A stretch of 64,000 nucleotides of DNA. Source: Erpobdella octoculata. Taxonomy: Eukaryota > Annelida > Clitellata > Hirudinida > Erpobdellidae. Under the pieces are notes generated by a model. That model was not told the DNA's origin and searched no databases. It worked only from the letters and a program-made list of their open reading frames with translations. Made by a program: the position numbers and the translations under genes. The stretch's first letter is position 1. Each line of letters begins with the position of its first letter. Shown in pieces: positions 50,601 to 62,884 of this stretch. The DNA is taken from contig OZ022238.1 in assembly GCA_963978895.1 (NCBI GenBank), positions 49,840,205 to 49,904,204 of the forward strand. Direction: 5' to 3'.

Positions 50601-53600
50601 CTTTGTTATCAGAAGTGAGGTGATTTTGATTGTTTATAGTTTAAAATATCGTTTTTTTGTTGTTGTTGTTGAGCATGTTTCAGCATTGCAGGTTTAGTAG
50701 TTATTTTATAATATCTTTGCTATTAATATAATCGATGCAAAATACATTGGTTTTATAACAAGATCTTGCAGGAAGTATGTCTTATTCGTACTCATAGTTT
50801 CACATGTTTAATGTGGCTCTGGTCTTTATACCACACATATCTAACTTTGCTCACTTGTGGGCCCATTTCGCAGAACAGCCAGTTATATGCACCTACCCGC
50901 ACCCCTTCCAGACGCTGGTGACTCTCGGGTCTACAGGTTAATGCCTTACTGCTATAGAACCAGCGATCACTCAGATATGTGTTATTTACTGTCGAATGAT
51001 TATATATTAAATTTTTGTGTTTAATTTTTTTTTCAACTTAAAAGACAAAAACAAAATTCTTCCATTGCATAGCAACCGGTGGATGAAGATGCAAAGCTAC
51101 AGTTACGAAACTCGAACCACAGACACATTTCCAGGGGCTCATCCAGCCCTTTCCCGCCTAGACCGCAGGCCCCCTACACCGTGAGGTCGATCAGCTGGAG
51201 AGGCAGCAACGAATTCAATTTTCTGCTTCCACGGAACACCAGCGTTGACCAGCAGCTGCTGGATAGCAACAACGTGCCTTACAATGCTAACATCTCCGCT
51301 GTCACTGACATCACGCATCCCGATACCTGTAGTGCCGACGGCATGATGAGGTACAGAGACAGCTTTCACAATAGACAGGTGGGTCTGTACGGGAAATAGC
51401 TGAAAGGACACGCGACAATTTGAGATGTTCATATTTATTAACTAATTTTTTTAATAAAAACATTTTATTTATATTTTTATTTTTACAATATTTATATCAC
51501 TTATATGAGCGAATAATACAATGCAAGTGTACGATTATAATATGTTTTGTATTATATTTCAATATTTGTATAGTAAATTATTATTATTATTATTATAATT
51601 TCAGGTTCTGAGATTTCTACAGGCAGGCAGAACACCCGCTCAATTAACAAGCCACGAGGTCGCGAACAGCGAAGAACCGCCGTGCCAATACAACGGCGGC
51701 GCCCGACCGAAGCAGTATCGGTCTCGCCGATGGACCGGCACCGACCGGGGAGATTCCAAACCCGGAAATCTCCATCGTCACGAACGCCAGTTCTCTGCGA
51801 GCGGTGCCGAAACCGTTCCGACTTTGAATCAAAATTTCCGAGACGAGGAAATCGAACGGGATCCGGAAGAGGGGTTCGGCGTCGTCTCGGCGTCTCCGAG
51901 CGGCGTCATCGAGTCGAATCGCGACGCAACAACCGGTTGTGGCGATCTTCTCCAGGCGACCAGTCGCATCGATCGTACGCTCGCCGATCCTATCGTATCC
52001 ATGTGTGCCAAATTTTCAAATTGCCCAGTCGGCGATGGCCGCGATTCGTCCGATCGACGGATTTCTATCGATCCCGCTTCCGGTTCGGAAAAAATCTTTG
52101 CAGAGCAAAACTTTAATAATACAAACAGCAACAACAACAATGTTATTATAAATGCTGGTGACGTTCCGATGTGTAACGGAGGGGTCGAAAGGTCGCATAA
52201 TTTGGACGACGTCTTTTTCAATTTGAATCGCTCAAGCATTGAACAACGAGGTTACCGTGGAGATTTTCAAGCAGTCCGCCTCAACGGGTACAGGTCACAA
52301 CCTCCTTTGGGGTATAGGGAAAGTGAAAGGTTAGAGTTGAGGGCTTAAGTGTGTTTTCTATTAATATCTCAGGTTAAACACTAAGTCATCGTTTGTTGAA
52401 TATAGAGATGTTTGCTTGTATGTGTAACCATTTTTTAGATACATGATTTTGCTGTTAAGTTTTTATTTGATAAAGCAGATCAGTTTGATGAAATGTTAAT
52501 TACTTGCATAAATTTATTATCAATAGTCATATTTTCCAGGGCATAACTTTTTTTTAGCTCAAAAATCTTTTTGAGCCAGCAGCTCCAGCCACCATTTAAA
52601 TCTTTTTGCAAATTTAAAACTGGAATTTTATATATTTGTATCACGGCTGTAATTCACAGCTGCTTGTATTATTACAGTACAAGCAGTTGTACTTCTCGTA
52701 AGTGTGCTATAATTTGCAGCTGCTTGGATTACAGTACTTGTAGCATCAGCAATTGTACTTCTCATATCACTGCTATAATTTGCAGCTGCTTGTATTAGAG
52801 TACTGGTAGCAGCAGCAGCAGCTGTATTTCTCAAATTACTGCTGTAATTCACAGCTGCTTGTATTACAGTACTTGAAGTAGCAGCAGTTGTACTTCTCAT
52901 ATCACTGCAATAATTTGCAGCTTGCTTGTATTAGAGTACTTCTCATATCACTGCTATAATTCACAGCTGTTTGTATTTATTACAGTACCGGTAGCAGCAG
53001 CAGCTGTACATCTCCGATGAACTTCGTAGCCGAACACGAAGAGATTTCTCGGATCATCCAAATCGCCGAGCAAGCTGCCGGGCTGGAAGCCAGGTCAAAG
53101 TTCAAGAGCAGTTCTGATCTCGTTCATCAACTTTTTGTCTGCATATCAAGTGAGTTGTAGGTGCTTTTCAGTTTTCTACTGTCGTTTTTGTTTTATTTAC
53201 AGTCGCTTGTAGTTTTGTTTACAGTTGTTTCTATACCTGTCAAAAAGGACTGCCTAAGAATATTATTGTGCAATAAGTAAAATTTATACGATATCTTATG
53301 CAATATTTTCATTCCAATTTCATATTAAATCTTTTAATCGTAAATTATTCACGGTTCTCTCATTTTCAGAGGTCGCAGATCAACTTCAGACGAATTTCGC
53401 CAGCGACTTCCGTCACATCCTCAAGGCGACCTTCGAGTGCTATTCGACCGTCGCCGACGACGACGACGACGGCGTAGTCATGGTAGAAGGAGGAGCTAAC
53501 GATCGGGAAACGTCTTCCGTCCTTCGGCAGAGTTCCGCTGCGGGAAGTGTCGCGACGTCTCGGAATAACCGCGTACCTGGAATACCTTTCAGCGACGACC

Positions 53601-54310
53601 CTGGTTTTGAAATCGATCAAGCGGTCATCGACGCTCTCGAACACCTGGCTGATATTCACATGATAGGTTGGCAGGGAATTAATGTTTGTATTATTTTTAT
53701 TTATTTTATTAATGTTTTATGTTTTCAATCAAGTTTAAATATACAGTAATAATTCCCATTGTTAGTTGAAGTTATTTTTTTATTCTAATAAAAATAAATT
53801 TTTCATTTATTTTTTTCCGTTATAATACACCATTCAAGTCAAACGGACTACCAAAATTTGATTCTTATATTGAATTTTCGTTTTAACCCAGCTTGTCGGG
53901 AAGAGTCTCTTGAGCCGCCGGCCTGGGTGCCCGATGAGTGCTGCTCTCACTGCATGTCCTGCAAAGTTCCTTTCAGCTTCGTTCGAAGAAGGCACCACTG
54001 TCGAAACTGCGGCAAAGTAAGCTGAGCTGTTTAGTAGTTCTTTGATTTTTAACTTTAAAGAGTTGGGTTTATTTGTTTAAACTTGTATTTCATTTATGAA
54101 TTAATGTTTTTATTTAAAACGTTATTATATTTAATTGATTTTTATTATAAATATATAATTATAGATATATATCTTTTTTTCTAGATTTTTTGCAACCAGT
54201 GCTCATCTAACAGCGTGGCGCTACCCCACATCGGGCACGTCAAGCCCGTTAGAGTCTGCAACAGTTGCTACTTGTTTCATCTTATCCCCTTCACGAATAC
54301 ATCTCAATAA
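47689..54310 (+). CDS. ZFYVE28: Lateral signaling target protein 2 (FYVE-domain endosomal regulator)
   Basis: LST2 is an endosomal FYVE protein that limits EGFR signalling. Fourteen exons in phase: 47689-47724, 47904-48182, 48526-48675, 48824-48876, 49311-49400, 49805-49894, 50015-50116, 50287-50614, 51073-51378, 51605-52293 (or 52329, same phase), 52986-53149, 53370-53666, 53892-54016 and 54185-54310; about 944 residues. The start [12 protein letters not shown] and the next segments ([74 protein letters not shown]) match the conserved N-terminal LST2 region. The middle is low-similarity and Asn/Ser-rich. A second conserved helix ([13 protein letters not shown] with [12 protein letters not shown]) precedes the FYVE finger, which has [15 protein letters not shown] and VRVCNSCY. 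The stop codon lies inside an AATAAA. Confidence 0.95.
48200..48395. repeat. ~24-bp repeat AAGTACATAAGTCTCAAGTAC
   Basis: Seven or so copies lie just downstream of the LST2 exon 2 donor (48183) but do not include it. Confidence 0.85.
48885..49225. repeat. AT-rich repeats GGTGTTGATTAATTAAATAA and AAGTCGATTAATTAATTTGA
   Basis: The LST2 intron after 48876 consists largely of two related units, 20-30 bp each. The first resembles the donor context (GAGGTTGGTGTT), but the match is too loose to call donor copies. Confidence 0.7.
50865..50970 (-). mobile_element. Decayed tRNA-derived SINE fragment
   Basis: Minus-strand reading gives CGCTGGTTCTATAGCAGTAA, then GGCATTAACCTGTAGACCCG and TCACCAGCG, with the tail GTAGGTGCATATAACTGGCT. 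This is a diverged version of the head and tail seen at 41508-41710. Confidence 0.4.
52635..53010 (+). repeat. ~70-bp repeats containing copies of the LST2 exon 11 acceptor
   Basis: About five to six diverged units contain TTTGCAGCTGCTTGTATTAC, AGTACTGGTAGCAGCAGCAG and a GTACTTCTCATATCACTGC-like part. The last copy is TATTACAG|TACCGGTAGC plus AGCAGCAGCTGTACATCTCC, where the bar is the real acceptor and the right side is coding sequence. The array therefore repeats both the acceptor and the first ~30 exon bases. Confidence 0.8.
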
Positions 54311-54320
54311 AATGATAGTC

Positions 54321-54372
<52 letters not shown>
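54306..54372 (+). promoter_or_regulatory. AATAAA overlapping the LST2 stop, then (GAT)n
   Basis: AATAAA occupies 54306-54311 and contains the TAA stop. An uninterrupted run of about 18 GAT triplets follows (54319-54372). A second AATAAA lies near 54748, which gives a more usual 3' UTR length. Confidence 0.5.
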
Positions 54373-54373
<1 letters not shown>

Positions 54374-55830
54374 ATTTTGCCAATGAAGTTAATAGTGTTA
54401 AATTTTAACAATGAAGAATTTTTGATTATCTAATGAGCCTTAAGAGATTGTGTTGTAAGTGCAAATTGATGTGCTTAAGCCAAGGGCATCCCGAAAGAGA
54501 TAGACAGACCAGTTAGTGGTGTCATTCTGACTTAATGGTTAGACATTTGGCAGGAAAATCTCAATATAATTAACCTTCCTGCTAGGACTTTTAACTACGG
54601 GCGAAGTTTTAAAAAAAAACGCGAGGCAAACATTAGCTTAGTTTTGTGCTGACAAGCCTGTAATGCCCTTGGCTTGTTTTGATGACTTGAATAGAAGAAT
54701 TTCATATTAATTATTTATTTCATATCAAAATGTATTTATACCTGAAGAATAAACTCAGTTTTGTTTGAATTTCTCTTAAATCTTATGTGATGAAAAAAAA
54801 ATACTGCGATACTATTCTGCTGCTGTGAGTCGATAGCGTTTAAGGTTAAGGTTGGGTCGGGTCTATTTTCTTTCCTTCCTTCTTCATTCAGGCTTGATGC
54901 TATTGGTCGGATCAATGGGTCACCATTCTTATCTAATGCGTTCGTGAAAATCTTTTAAGGTAGTAATTGTTGGCTAGGGCAATCGTTTATGAATGTTAAA
55001 AATAGCTCATTCGTTGTACAAACATAATGATAGAAAAAAATGGTTTTAAGAAAAATATATAATTTTTAAAATCATTTTCCACTCCCCAAACTTTTAACAT
55101 TATAATGCGTATATAATTTTTTTCTCTTGATAACTGTTTGATTAACTGCTTAAAATAGTTTGTGTCATTCTGTAGCTTTTAAAAGCATAGAAAATGTATA
55201 TTAATATCAATAAAGCGGTAAATTCAAGAAAATTATTCTATTGCTGCTTTTTGCAGTTTCTAAGTAAAAATAAATTTTGTCTTAAATTTTATTAAATTAT
55301 TATATAAATTTTGCATTACAAAAAATTAAATCCTCAAATAGTTTAAATTTTAATTATCTTAGTAGTCTATGTTTATATGTGCTTATATAAGTATGTCTTT
55401 GCAATAACACTTCCTCTCCGTTTTGAATGGAGGACGCAATGTGGTGGTCTCATTATTGGCAGTTTTCTTGTTCTGCCAGTAACGTTTGTTTATTATCGAT
55501 AGTGTAGCATTGAGATTAATATTGGCCAAGATTTGACAAGGCTGCTTTTCATAGCAACTGTGTTTCGTACTTGGCCGAGATTATAGGAAAATATCGCTTA
55601 CCCCAAACTGCTTCTTGCATAGCAAGTTTGGATAATTAAGTTTTCCACATTTATTGTTTATATTTTTAATATGAAGTAGTCTTCTGGGTGATGCATTACC
55701 CTGCGAGAGAAAGTCTAAGGACTTAGTGAATTTTTATGCGCATAGATAGTATCTGACGGAAGACGATTAAATTAAAATATGTATTAATTTAAATTTAAGC
55801 TAGCTATAGTGCTATAGCTTAACTCTGTGT
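54373..55830. other. LST2 3' flank, no gene seen
   Basis: AT-rich DNA in which I can recognise no exon, RNA gene or complete transposon. The 3' UTR may extend to about 54770. Confidence 0.5.
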
Positions 55831-55834
55831 GATG

Positions 55835-56415
55835 ATATCATGTGACGGGCGGACTGAAAACTTATGCTGATTGTCACATTAGCTGATCAGAGATTAAGAT
55901 TAATTGTGCAATTATTGTTTTGTGGAACCTGATTAACAATGATGAAATATCATTGAGCCAAAAAATCACTGAAAATGTGATGATTAATGATAGGACTGAG
56001 GTTGTTCCACTTTTTAGTTTAAATGGTTTATTGAATAATAAGTTTTTATGAATACAGATGATAATAATTTGTGGCAATAAGGCTGATTGTCACAGTTCTG
56101 ATTATGCTTATCCATATCAACTTCAAGCTTGTCGACTGCTGGTGATGAAATATCATTGAGCCAAACATTACTGACAATTATGTGATGTTAAATGATAGGA
56201 CTGAAGCATTGGTTTTTATTTATAATCTCTGTATAAATTTAAATGATGAAATTTTTGTGACGGGCGGACAGATTTTAAATATGTTGAGTGTCACAGTTCT
56301 GATAAGCATTAAGCTATTAAAATCAAATATCACGGTGTCTTAGTTTGCTTGTGATGAAATATCATTGAGCCAAAAAATCACTGATATTGTGATGATTGAT
56401 GATAGGACTGAAGCG
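55835..56415. repeat. ~207-bp direct repeats, about three copies
   Basis: The phrase TGATGAAATATCATTGAGCC and the following AATGATAGGACTGA occur at about 55938, 56142 and 56350. The phrase TGTGACGGGCGGAC occurs at about 55840 and 56257. Copies are diverged. Confidence 0.75.
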
Positions 56416-56780
56416 ATAAATTTGTTACAGTACATCAATGTAATTTTGCTTATATATTATTATTGTGGCACATTTTGCTTTTCTGGTGCCTTTGAACAAG
56501 TTATTCCAAATCATTCCCATCGTAAAAATGGGACTACCACGAACAATTCCCCCATTTAAGACACAATCTAGACCCTTTTCAAGGTCATAAGAGGGGAGTA
56601 CTACTGAAGTACTGATTGTAAATTGTTCTGATTGGGCTACATTCCAGTCCTCAGTCTGGCTGTATCAAAATTCAAACAACATGTAATACTGGTATTTTAA
56701 TGTAATTAAAAAAAAATGCTCCTGAGATAATTGTGATAATATGTTACCAAATTGTTTGTCAGAGGTTAAAATAAATAATG

Positions 56781-57572
56781 TAAATAAAGTGTTGTTAAAA
56801 GAATTAAAAAATAAATAATGTTGCAAATAAAGTGTTGTTAAAAGAATTAAAAAATGTTGTATTACAGAGGTTAAAATAAATAATGTTGTAAATAAAGTGT
56901 TGTTAAAACAATTAAAAAATGTTGTATTACAGTTTGAAATATATTTTTGTCTTATATAAGGCAATGACAATTTCATTGTTAATCACTAGGGCAGAAAATA
57001 TGCTTTCCTCCGAAAAAATTTGAAGATCTAGGGTGCGCTAAAACTTAAAACTCGATGACCGAGTAGGGTGTGTGGAACGCTGATCCCCTTGTCTTCCTAA
57101 AAAAAGTCGACCGAGTTATAAGCAAGCATAAGTACAAGTTCTTAGCTGGGTTCAGTACGGACTCATTCCGTGCCCGTAAATAAAGTGTTGTTAAAAGAAT
57201 TAAAAAATAAATAATGTTGCAAATAAAGTGTTGTTAAAAGAATTAAAAAATGTTGTATTACAGAGGTTAAAATAAATAATGTTGTAAATAAAGTGTTGTT
57301 AAAACAATTAAAAAATGTTGTATTACAGTTTGAAATATATTTTTGTCTTATATAAGGCAATGACAATTTCACTGTTAATCACTAGGGCAGAAAATATACT
57401 TTCCTCCGAAAAAATTTGAAGATCTAGGGTGCGCTAAAACTTAAAACTCGATGACCGAGTAGGGTGTGTGGAACGCTGATCCCCTTGTCTTCCTAAAAAA
57501 AGTGGACCGAGTTATAAACAAGCATAAGTACAAGTTCTTAGCTGGGTTCAGTACGGACTCATTCCGTGCCCA
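56781..57572. repeat. Recent 396-bp tandem duplication
   Basis: The segment from TAAATAAAGTGTTGTTAAAA to CGGACTCATTCCGTGCCC is present twice (start points 56781 and 57177) and is nearly identical. Inside each copy there are also shorter AATAAATAATGTTGTAAATA repeats. Confidence 0.88.
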
Positions 57573-58602
57573 AAAAGCACTTTACAGACGGTTACAATGT
57601 CCAAAAGCCTAGACCTGGTAATTTTCCTAGGGCCGGGTCCGTAGCCAGATGGACGTGTGCACTTGTTGCAAAAGAAAAGCGTAGAGATTTGCCCCTTTGT
57701 AATTCTGTTCCCGATATAACATTTGAACCCTAACCCCGATGTACATTGGCTATCAAAGTAAGTTTCCTTTCCATTGAATAAGCTAGTTGCTCCTAAGCTC
57801 AAATTCAATCTAAGTATATAGCGCTTTTTTCCGTCAAGTTGATTTATTTAGTCACAACTTTACGAAATAAAATGTCATTCAATCTCACTTGAAAGCAGGA
57901 TGCAAAAGGGCTATTGATTCGTCTTCTTCTGCTAGTGACATTGTTTTGGTGACGAAAATGCTATTTCCAAATACGGAAGAATTCCATGCTCTGTTCACAT
58001 TTTATGCATATGTCCTGACATTTATATCAAGCTGGTTGTTAGTTTTCCAAACTTTCTCGTTTACTGTCACCATTTCCCAAATCAGTGCGGGAGTTATGCA
58101 TGGGTGCTCCCCAAAAAACATTAGTGGGGCCATTTACTTGAGGTTTCATGATTATTGTTTGGCTGACGTACTGCATTTCCCCCAAAAATAGTTGATGGAC
58201 GAAGGTAGGTAGGTAGGTTGTCTTATCTCTTAGTTTATCTTCAAAAAAAATTTTTTTTTATAAAAAGAATAATTTTTTTTCTAAATTTGATCGATGGCTG
58301 AGATTGGCTGATTAGGAAGTATGGGTATCCTTCTTTATTTATGGAGGTAGTGTACCGCATACATATTAACGTTTAGGCCGACAAATTTATGGAAATAGTT
58401 ATACAGCAGCAAAGACAACAGGAGGTTGTGAGTCAATCGAAAATTAAAAAAAAAAATCTTCATTGAGATGTTGTGGAACGCAGTGGAGTGGAAGCTTATA
58501 AAAAAAGTTCTGAACCTTTTCAAATAACGATGATTGAGCTTTTTGTTTTAAAAGCATGGCTACGGGCCTGCCCTTGCAGGGAGCAGAACAGTTGTAATGA
58601 CG
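57573..58602. other. Unrecognised spacer
   Basis: Frames of 86-100 codons occur (for example plus strand 57889-58191), but I recognise no family. A GGGCCGGGTCCGTAGCCAGA motif near 57630 suggests old transposon sequence. Confidence 0.4.
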
Positions 58603-59347
58603 CAGGGCTGGGCAAACTTTTTCTACGGAGGGCCACGTTGAAAACTGTTTTGTTATCGCATTTGAAACTAAAATTTTTTTTTTTTTTTTTATGATAGTTT
58701 ATAGTCCTTTACACCAAGTGTTTTAAGACTGAATTGGCTGTATATAGGAAGCACATAAGTACTTCCTGTCGTGGATCAAAGTTTGATCCTTTTAACTGTC
58801 CCTCCTCCTTTATCCAGGCTTGGGACTGGCTCGCAATTAGCGAGGCGGAGTTTTGAAACTAGGAAAATTAATCCATATTTTATAATAACCACGTATTTGT
58901 CACACTGTATTACACATTCACACTGCTTTTTAGAATACGAACTGAAACAAAAAACTGAATAAAAATAAGATTTTATTATTCATAATCATTTCAACAAAAG
59001 TTTATTGTTACTATCATAGTAATTATGAAGAAGTGGGAACTGCTTCTGACAAAGATCCATAAAAATCTAGCAGAGTAATTGACTTGAACTTTTCCTTCAA
59101 GACATTATCTGCTTGTATGTCAAGCAGCTCCAGCTGTACCTATATTCTCTGGGGCTGAATCAGCGTCTGCATTAAATGGCGAACTGAGGATATTGAAGAG
59201 TGATTCCAAGTTCTTGATGTCTTGGAATATTGATATAATTTAAATTTAAATTGAAGCCGATAATCAAAATAACAATTTCAAAAATTAGCGAAAATTGTAA
59301 ACGGCGCATAAAAAATACTTTGGCGGGCCGTAGTTTGCCCACCGTTG
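58603..59347. mobile_element. hAT-type non-autonomous element, ~745 bp
   Basis: The left end is CAGGGCTGGGCAAACTTTTT. The right end, reversed, reads CAACGGTGGGCAAACTACGG. The CAG(N)GGTGGGCAAACTACGGCC type end is well known from hAT elements. Target duplications are not clear. There is no transposase frame. Confidence 0.65.
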
Positions 59348-59526
59348 TAAATCTTCGCTAATTTTTAGTTTGTTTTATCTATGACTTTATTGTTTTGAAA
59401 TCATCTCACTTAAACTCTAAGTTTCAGACAAATTTATTCTGTTTATTTACTTGTTATTTAATTTGTATAGAAGGAATAAAACATGTTAGGTATACATATC
59501 TTATGTGTATCAATTATAATTTAGTA

Positions 59527-59740
59527 CAGAGTCGTAGCTAGGGCCTTCTGCGCCCGGGGACAAAACACCAAATCTGCGCTCCCTGCATAACCTCTTTTGC
59601 TTCCAAAAAAACCTGATGACCGGGGGAGGGGTAGTGGAAACCCTCTTTTCATTTTTTCTTCCAAAAAACACCTGAAAATGCGCCCCTCCAGCCCTGCGCC
59701 CGGGGACATCTGTCTCCCCTGCTTCCTTGCTACGCCTCTG
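59527..59740. mobile_element. hAT-type MITE, 214 bp
   Basis: The ends CAGAGTCGTAGCTAGG and (reversed) CAGAGGCGTAGCAAGG match at 14 of 16. The flanking octamers are ATTTAGTA and ATTTAGTG. GCGCCCGGGGACA occurs near both ends. Confidence 0.8.
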
Positions 59741-59794
59741 ATTTAGTGTAATATTCAATAAATCCTGCAGTCTTACTAAATTATATGATTAGAT

Positions 59795-60010
<216 letters not shown>

Positions 60011-60169
60011 TATCTCTTTCTTTCACTTTTCATTGGTTACACTTTTTACTAGCATTGCGCACAATATTGAATAATTTTTTTTGAATAAAACAAATGAAAG
60101 TATAGTTTTGGGAAAAAATTAAGATATCAGTAAGAAAAATAGATCAGTTTATTAAGCACGATTTCGTAA

Positions 60170-60340
60170 TTAGAGTGGGTATTACACGGGTTAAGATTTT
60201 TGGCCAAGTATAGGGATTTCAGGCCCAAGAAACGGACGGACCCAAAATTAGACGGGCCTGACCAGACCTAAAATATGGGCTTATAAAATGGGCCGAGGGC
60301 CGGCCGCGAAAAATCTTCCCGTGCAGTATACTCTATTCGT
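60170..60340. mobile_element. Short element with CTGCACGGG ends
   Basis: The left end is TATTACACGGGTTAAGATTT. The right end, reversed, is TACTGCACGGGAAGATTTTT. Internal GGGCC motifs match the element at 4452. Another fragment is near 60865. Confidence 0.5.
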
Positions 60341-61562
60341 AATGGTAGATCTAACCATAAGGTTAGCGTACTCCTAGTGGCCGGAGGACGGGTCGAAACT
60401 CTCCCTAAGCCTTATATGTAAATTATATTCTGTTTAGATGTAGACCTGGGCTGGAGCGAAATAACGGCTCAAATTTCTGCTAGCCGAACTTTTTATGGCT
60501 AGATTACGGCTGAAAATGTACAGCATTTAATTAAAAAGAGACCAGTAAATTTAACTAACTACTTGTCTATGGTCGGTCTCATCAATATCAATCTTTAATA
60601 GTTGCCGGCTGTAGTTTCCCACGCGAACATCTCCAATTATAGTGATTTTGTCTAATGAAGATTTATTTTATTAATTGTTTAGCAGTTACAAAGTGCGCGT
60701 GGAACACATTTTTATATTTGAGAAGTTTTCCACCTAACATACTTATACTTAAATGCATACTCATTATTTACACTTAAACTCATTTTTTGACTGCCATGCT
60801 TTTACCGTAATAATTTATAAGAGGCTAATTATATTCGTGCGCATGTGGTCTGGACGTTAGAATACTGCACGGGTCGGTTTATTTTTAGCAGTTTCAAACG
60901 CACCCGACCGGGCTTGTTGTCGTGGGCAAGGTTGCATGTTAGCGATAGTTTTTCTATTATTTAGTTCAAACAAAGAGTTCACAGAGTTCACCTGTCTGTG
61001 ACGTGCGTTACTTCTCGGCGGCTTCGCTTTTGGTGGCCTTGACTTTCGCCTTAGCACTCGCTTGAACCTTAGCACTCGCTTGCACCTTAGCAGTCGCCTG
61101 CGCATTAGCATTCGGCTGTCGCGCGGTACTTATTACATATACTGCTGACTGGCCGGCAACTCTTCCTTTCTCCGCCTTGCTTCATCGAAAGAGTTTCTAC
61201 AGTTCCGACGAGTTCGACCTCAGCTCAAAAGGTTCCATTGTTAGAGGTTACAGGAGTGAAGAAAGTTACGTTCAATTGGCAGGACAACCGACGAACTAAC
61301 ACTCTTCAGTGTCGACTACAGTTTAAAGAAATTTCTCACGACGTTCCGACCCGGTTCAGTGCAGACAGTTCAACTTCTGTAAGAATTTAAAGAAGTTCCG
61401 GGTGTTCAACTGCCACAAGAATTCAAAGAAGTGCAGAGAGTTAAACGACGAAAAGAACTGACACAAGTGCAGAGAGTTCAACTGCCAAAAGAACAGAGGA
61501 ACTCACTCTTAGTCTTCGCAAACTTTCTTCAGAACAGCCTCAGAACTTCTACCTGAGAAAAA

Positions 61563-61596
61563 ATGAAGTCCGACTACAAAGTCAACGGTTTGTTCG
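61563..61596 (+). CDS. Candidate first coding exon (partial gene)
   Basis: ATG in the context AAAAAATGAAG opens a 34-base segment encoding MKSDYKVNGLF and ending in a good donor (TTCG|GTGAGT). Upstream, 60980-61560 is less AT-rich than its surroundings and has repeated AGTGCAGAGAGTTCAACTGC motifs, which would suit a 5' UTR. No downstream exon is seen before the trinucleotide arrays, and I recognise no family. Confidence 0.3.
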
Positions 61597-61608
61597 GTGA
61601 GTTAGTAA

Positions 61609-61876
61609 CCGTTATATATTTTCTAGTGTCTTACTTCGGTATGCAATTATACTTTATTACGTGGACTAAGTATGCATTATTGTAGTATTCTGAGAGCCAT
61701 TTTACATAATTGAAAACAAAAATGGTAAAATTGAGTATACAAGTTATATATTTTCTAGTGTCTCACTTCGGTATGCAATTATACTTTATTACGTGGACTG
61801 AGTAGCATTATTGTCGTATTCTGAGCAGTATTTTAAATAATTTAGAACAAAAATGGCCAAATTGAGTATACAAGTT
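61609..61876. repeat. ~133-bp tandem duplication
   Basis: GTTATATATTTTCTAGTGTC...AAATTGAGTATACAA is present twice, head to tail, with a few differences. It starts about 12 bp after the candidate donor at 61597. Confidence 0.85.
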
Positions 61877-62124
61877 AGCGAGTGAGAACCATGTCACGCA
61901 ACCGAACACTGGCATGTACTAATTTTGATATAAAATGAATTATAATTAGTTTCTTAACATAAGACTTTAATTATCTTTTTGCTATTATATATCTAATGTT
62001 TTAACACTTTATCCTTGTAAAATGTGTATATATTTCTCGTGAGATACTTAATTAATAATTCCTAGTCCTTGTGAAATAATTAATATTTTTTTATGATATT
62101 ATTAATAATTATTATTGATTGTGA

Positions 62125-62330
62125 GATGAGTAATAAGTAATAATTATAATATCTTGTGATATAACAAATATTTCTTGTGATATAAGAAATATTTCTTGTG
62201 AGATAAGTAATAAGTAATAATTACTATTGATTGTGAGATGAGTAATAAGTAATAATTATAATTTCTTGTGTGATAAGTAATAAGTAATAATTATAATTTC
62301 TTGTGAGATAATTAATAATCCATATATTCC
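62125..62330. repeat. AT-rich repeats TTTCTTGTGAGATAAGTAAT
   Basis: Five or six diverged copies of TTCTTGTGAGATAAGTAATAA and ATTATAA are present. Confidence 0.75.
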
Positions 62331-62473
62331 TAGTCTGAGTATCGCGCGGTTTTTTTAATTCTTATCTTTCGTTATTGTTTGTTTTCTTTTTATTCGTTTT
62401 TTTTCTTCTTCGTCGTCGTCATTGTCGTCTTTTCGTTTTTTTTCTATTTCTTCTATTTTTAACTTATTTTTTT

Positions 62474-62853
62474 GTTCTTCTTCTTCTTCTTCTTCTTCTT
62501 CTTCTTCTTCTTCTTCTTCTTCTTCTTCTTCTTCTTCTTCTTCTTCTTCTTCTTCTACTACCACCACCACCACCACAGCCACCACAACCACCACAACCAC
62601 CACAACCACCACAACCACCACAACTACCACAACTACCACAACCACCACCACAACCACCACCACAACCACCACCACCACAACCACCACCACCACAACCACC
62701 ACCACCACCACCACCACCACCACCACCACCACCACCACCACCACCACCACCACCACCACCACCACCACCACCACCACCACCACCACCACCACCACCACCA
62801 CAACAACCACAACCACCACTTCTTCTTCTTCTTCTTTCTCTACCACCACCAGC

Positions 62854-62884
<31 letters not shown>

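Noticed and set aside
57548..58191. Open frames of 86 and 100 codons on opposite strands
   Set aside because: No recognisable domain, no splice or start context, and near old transposon-like sequence.
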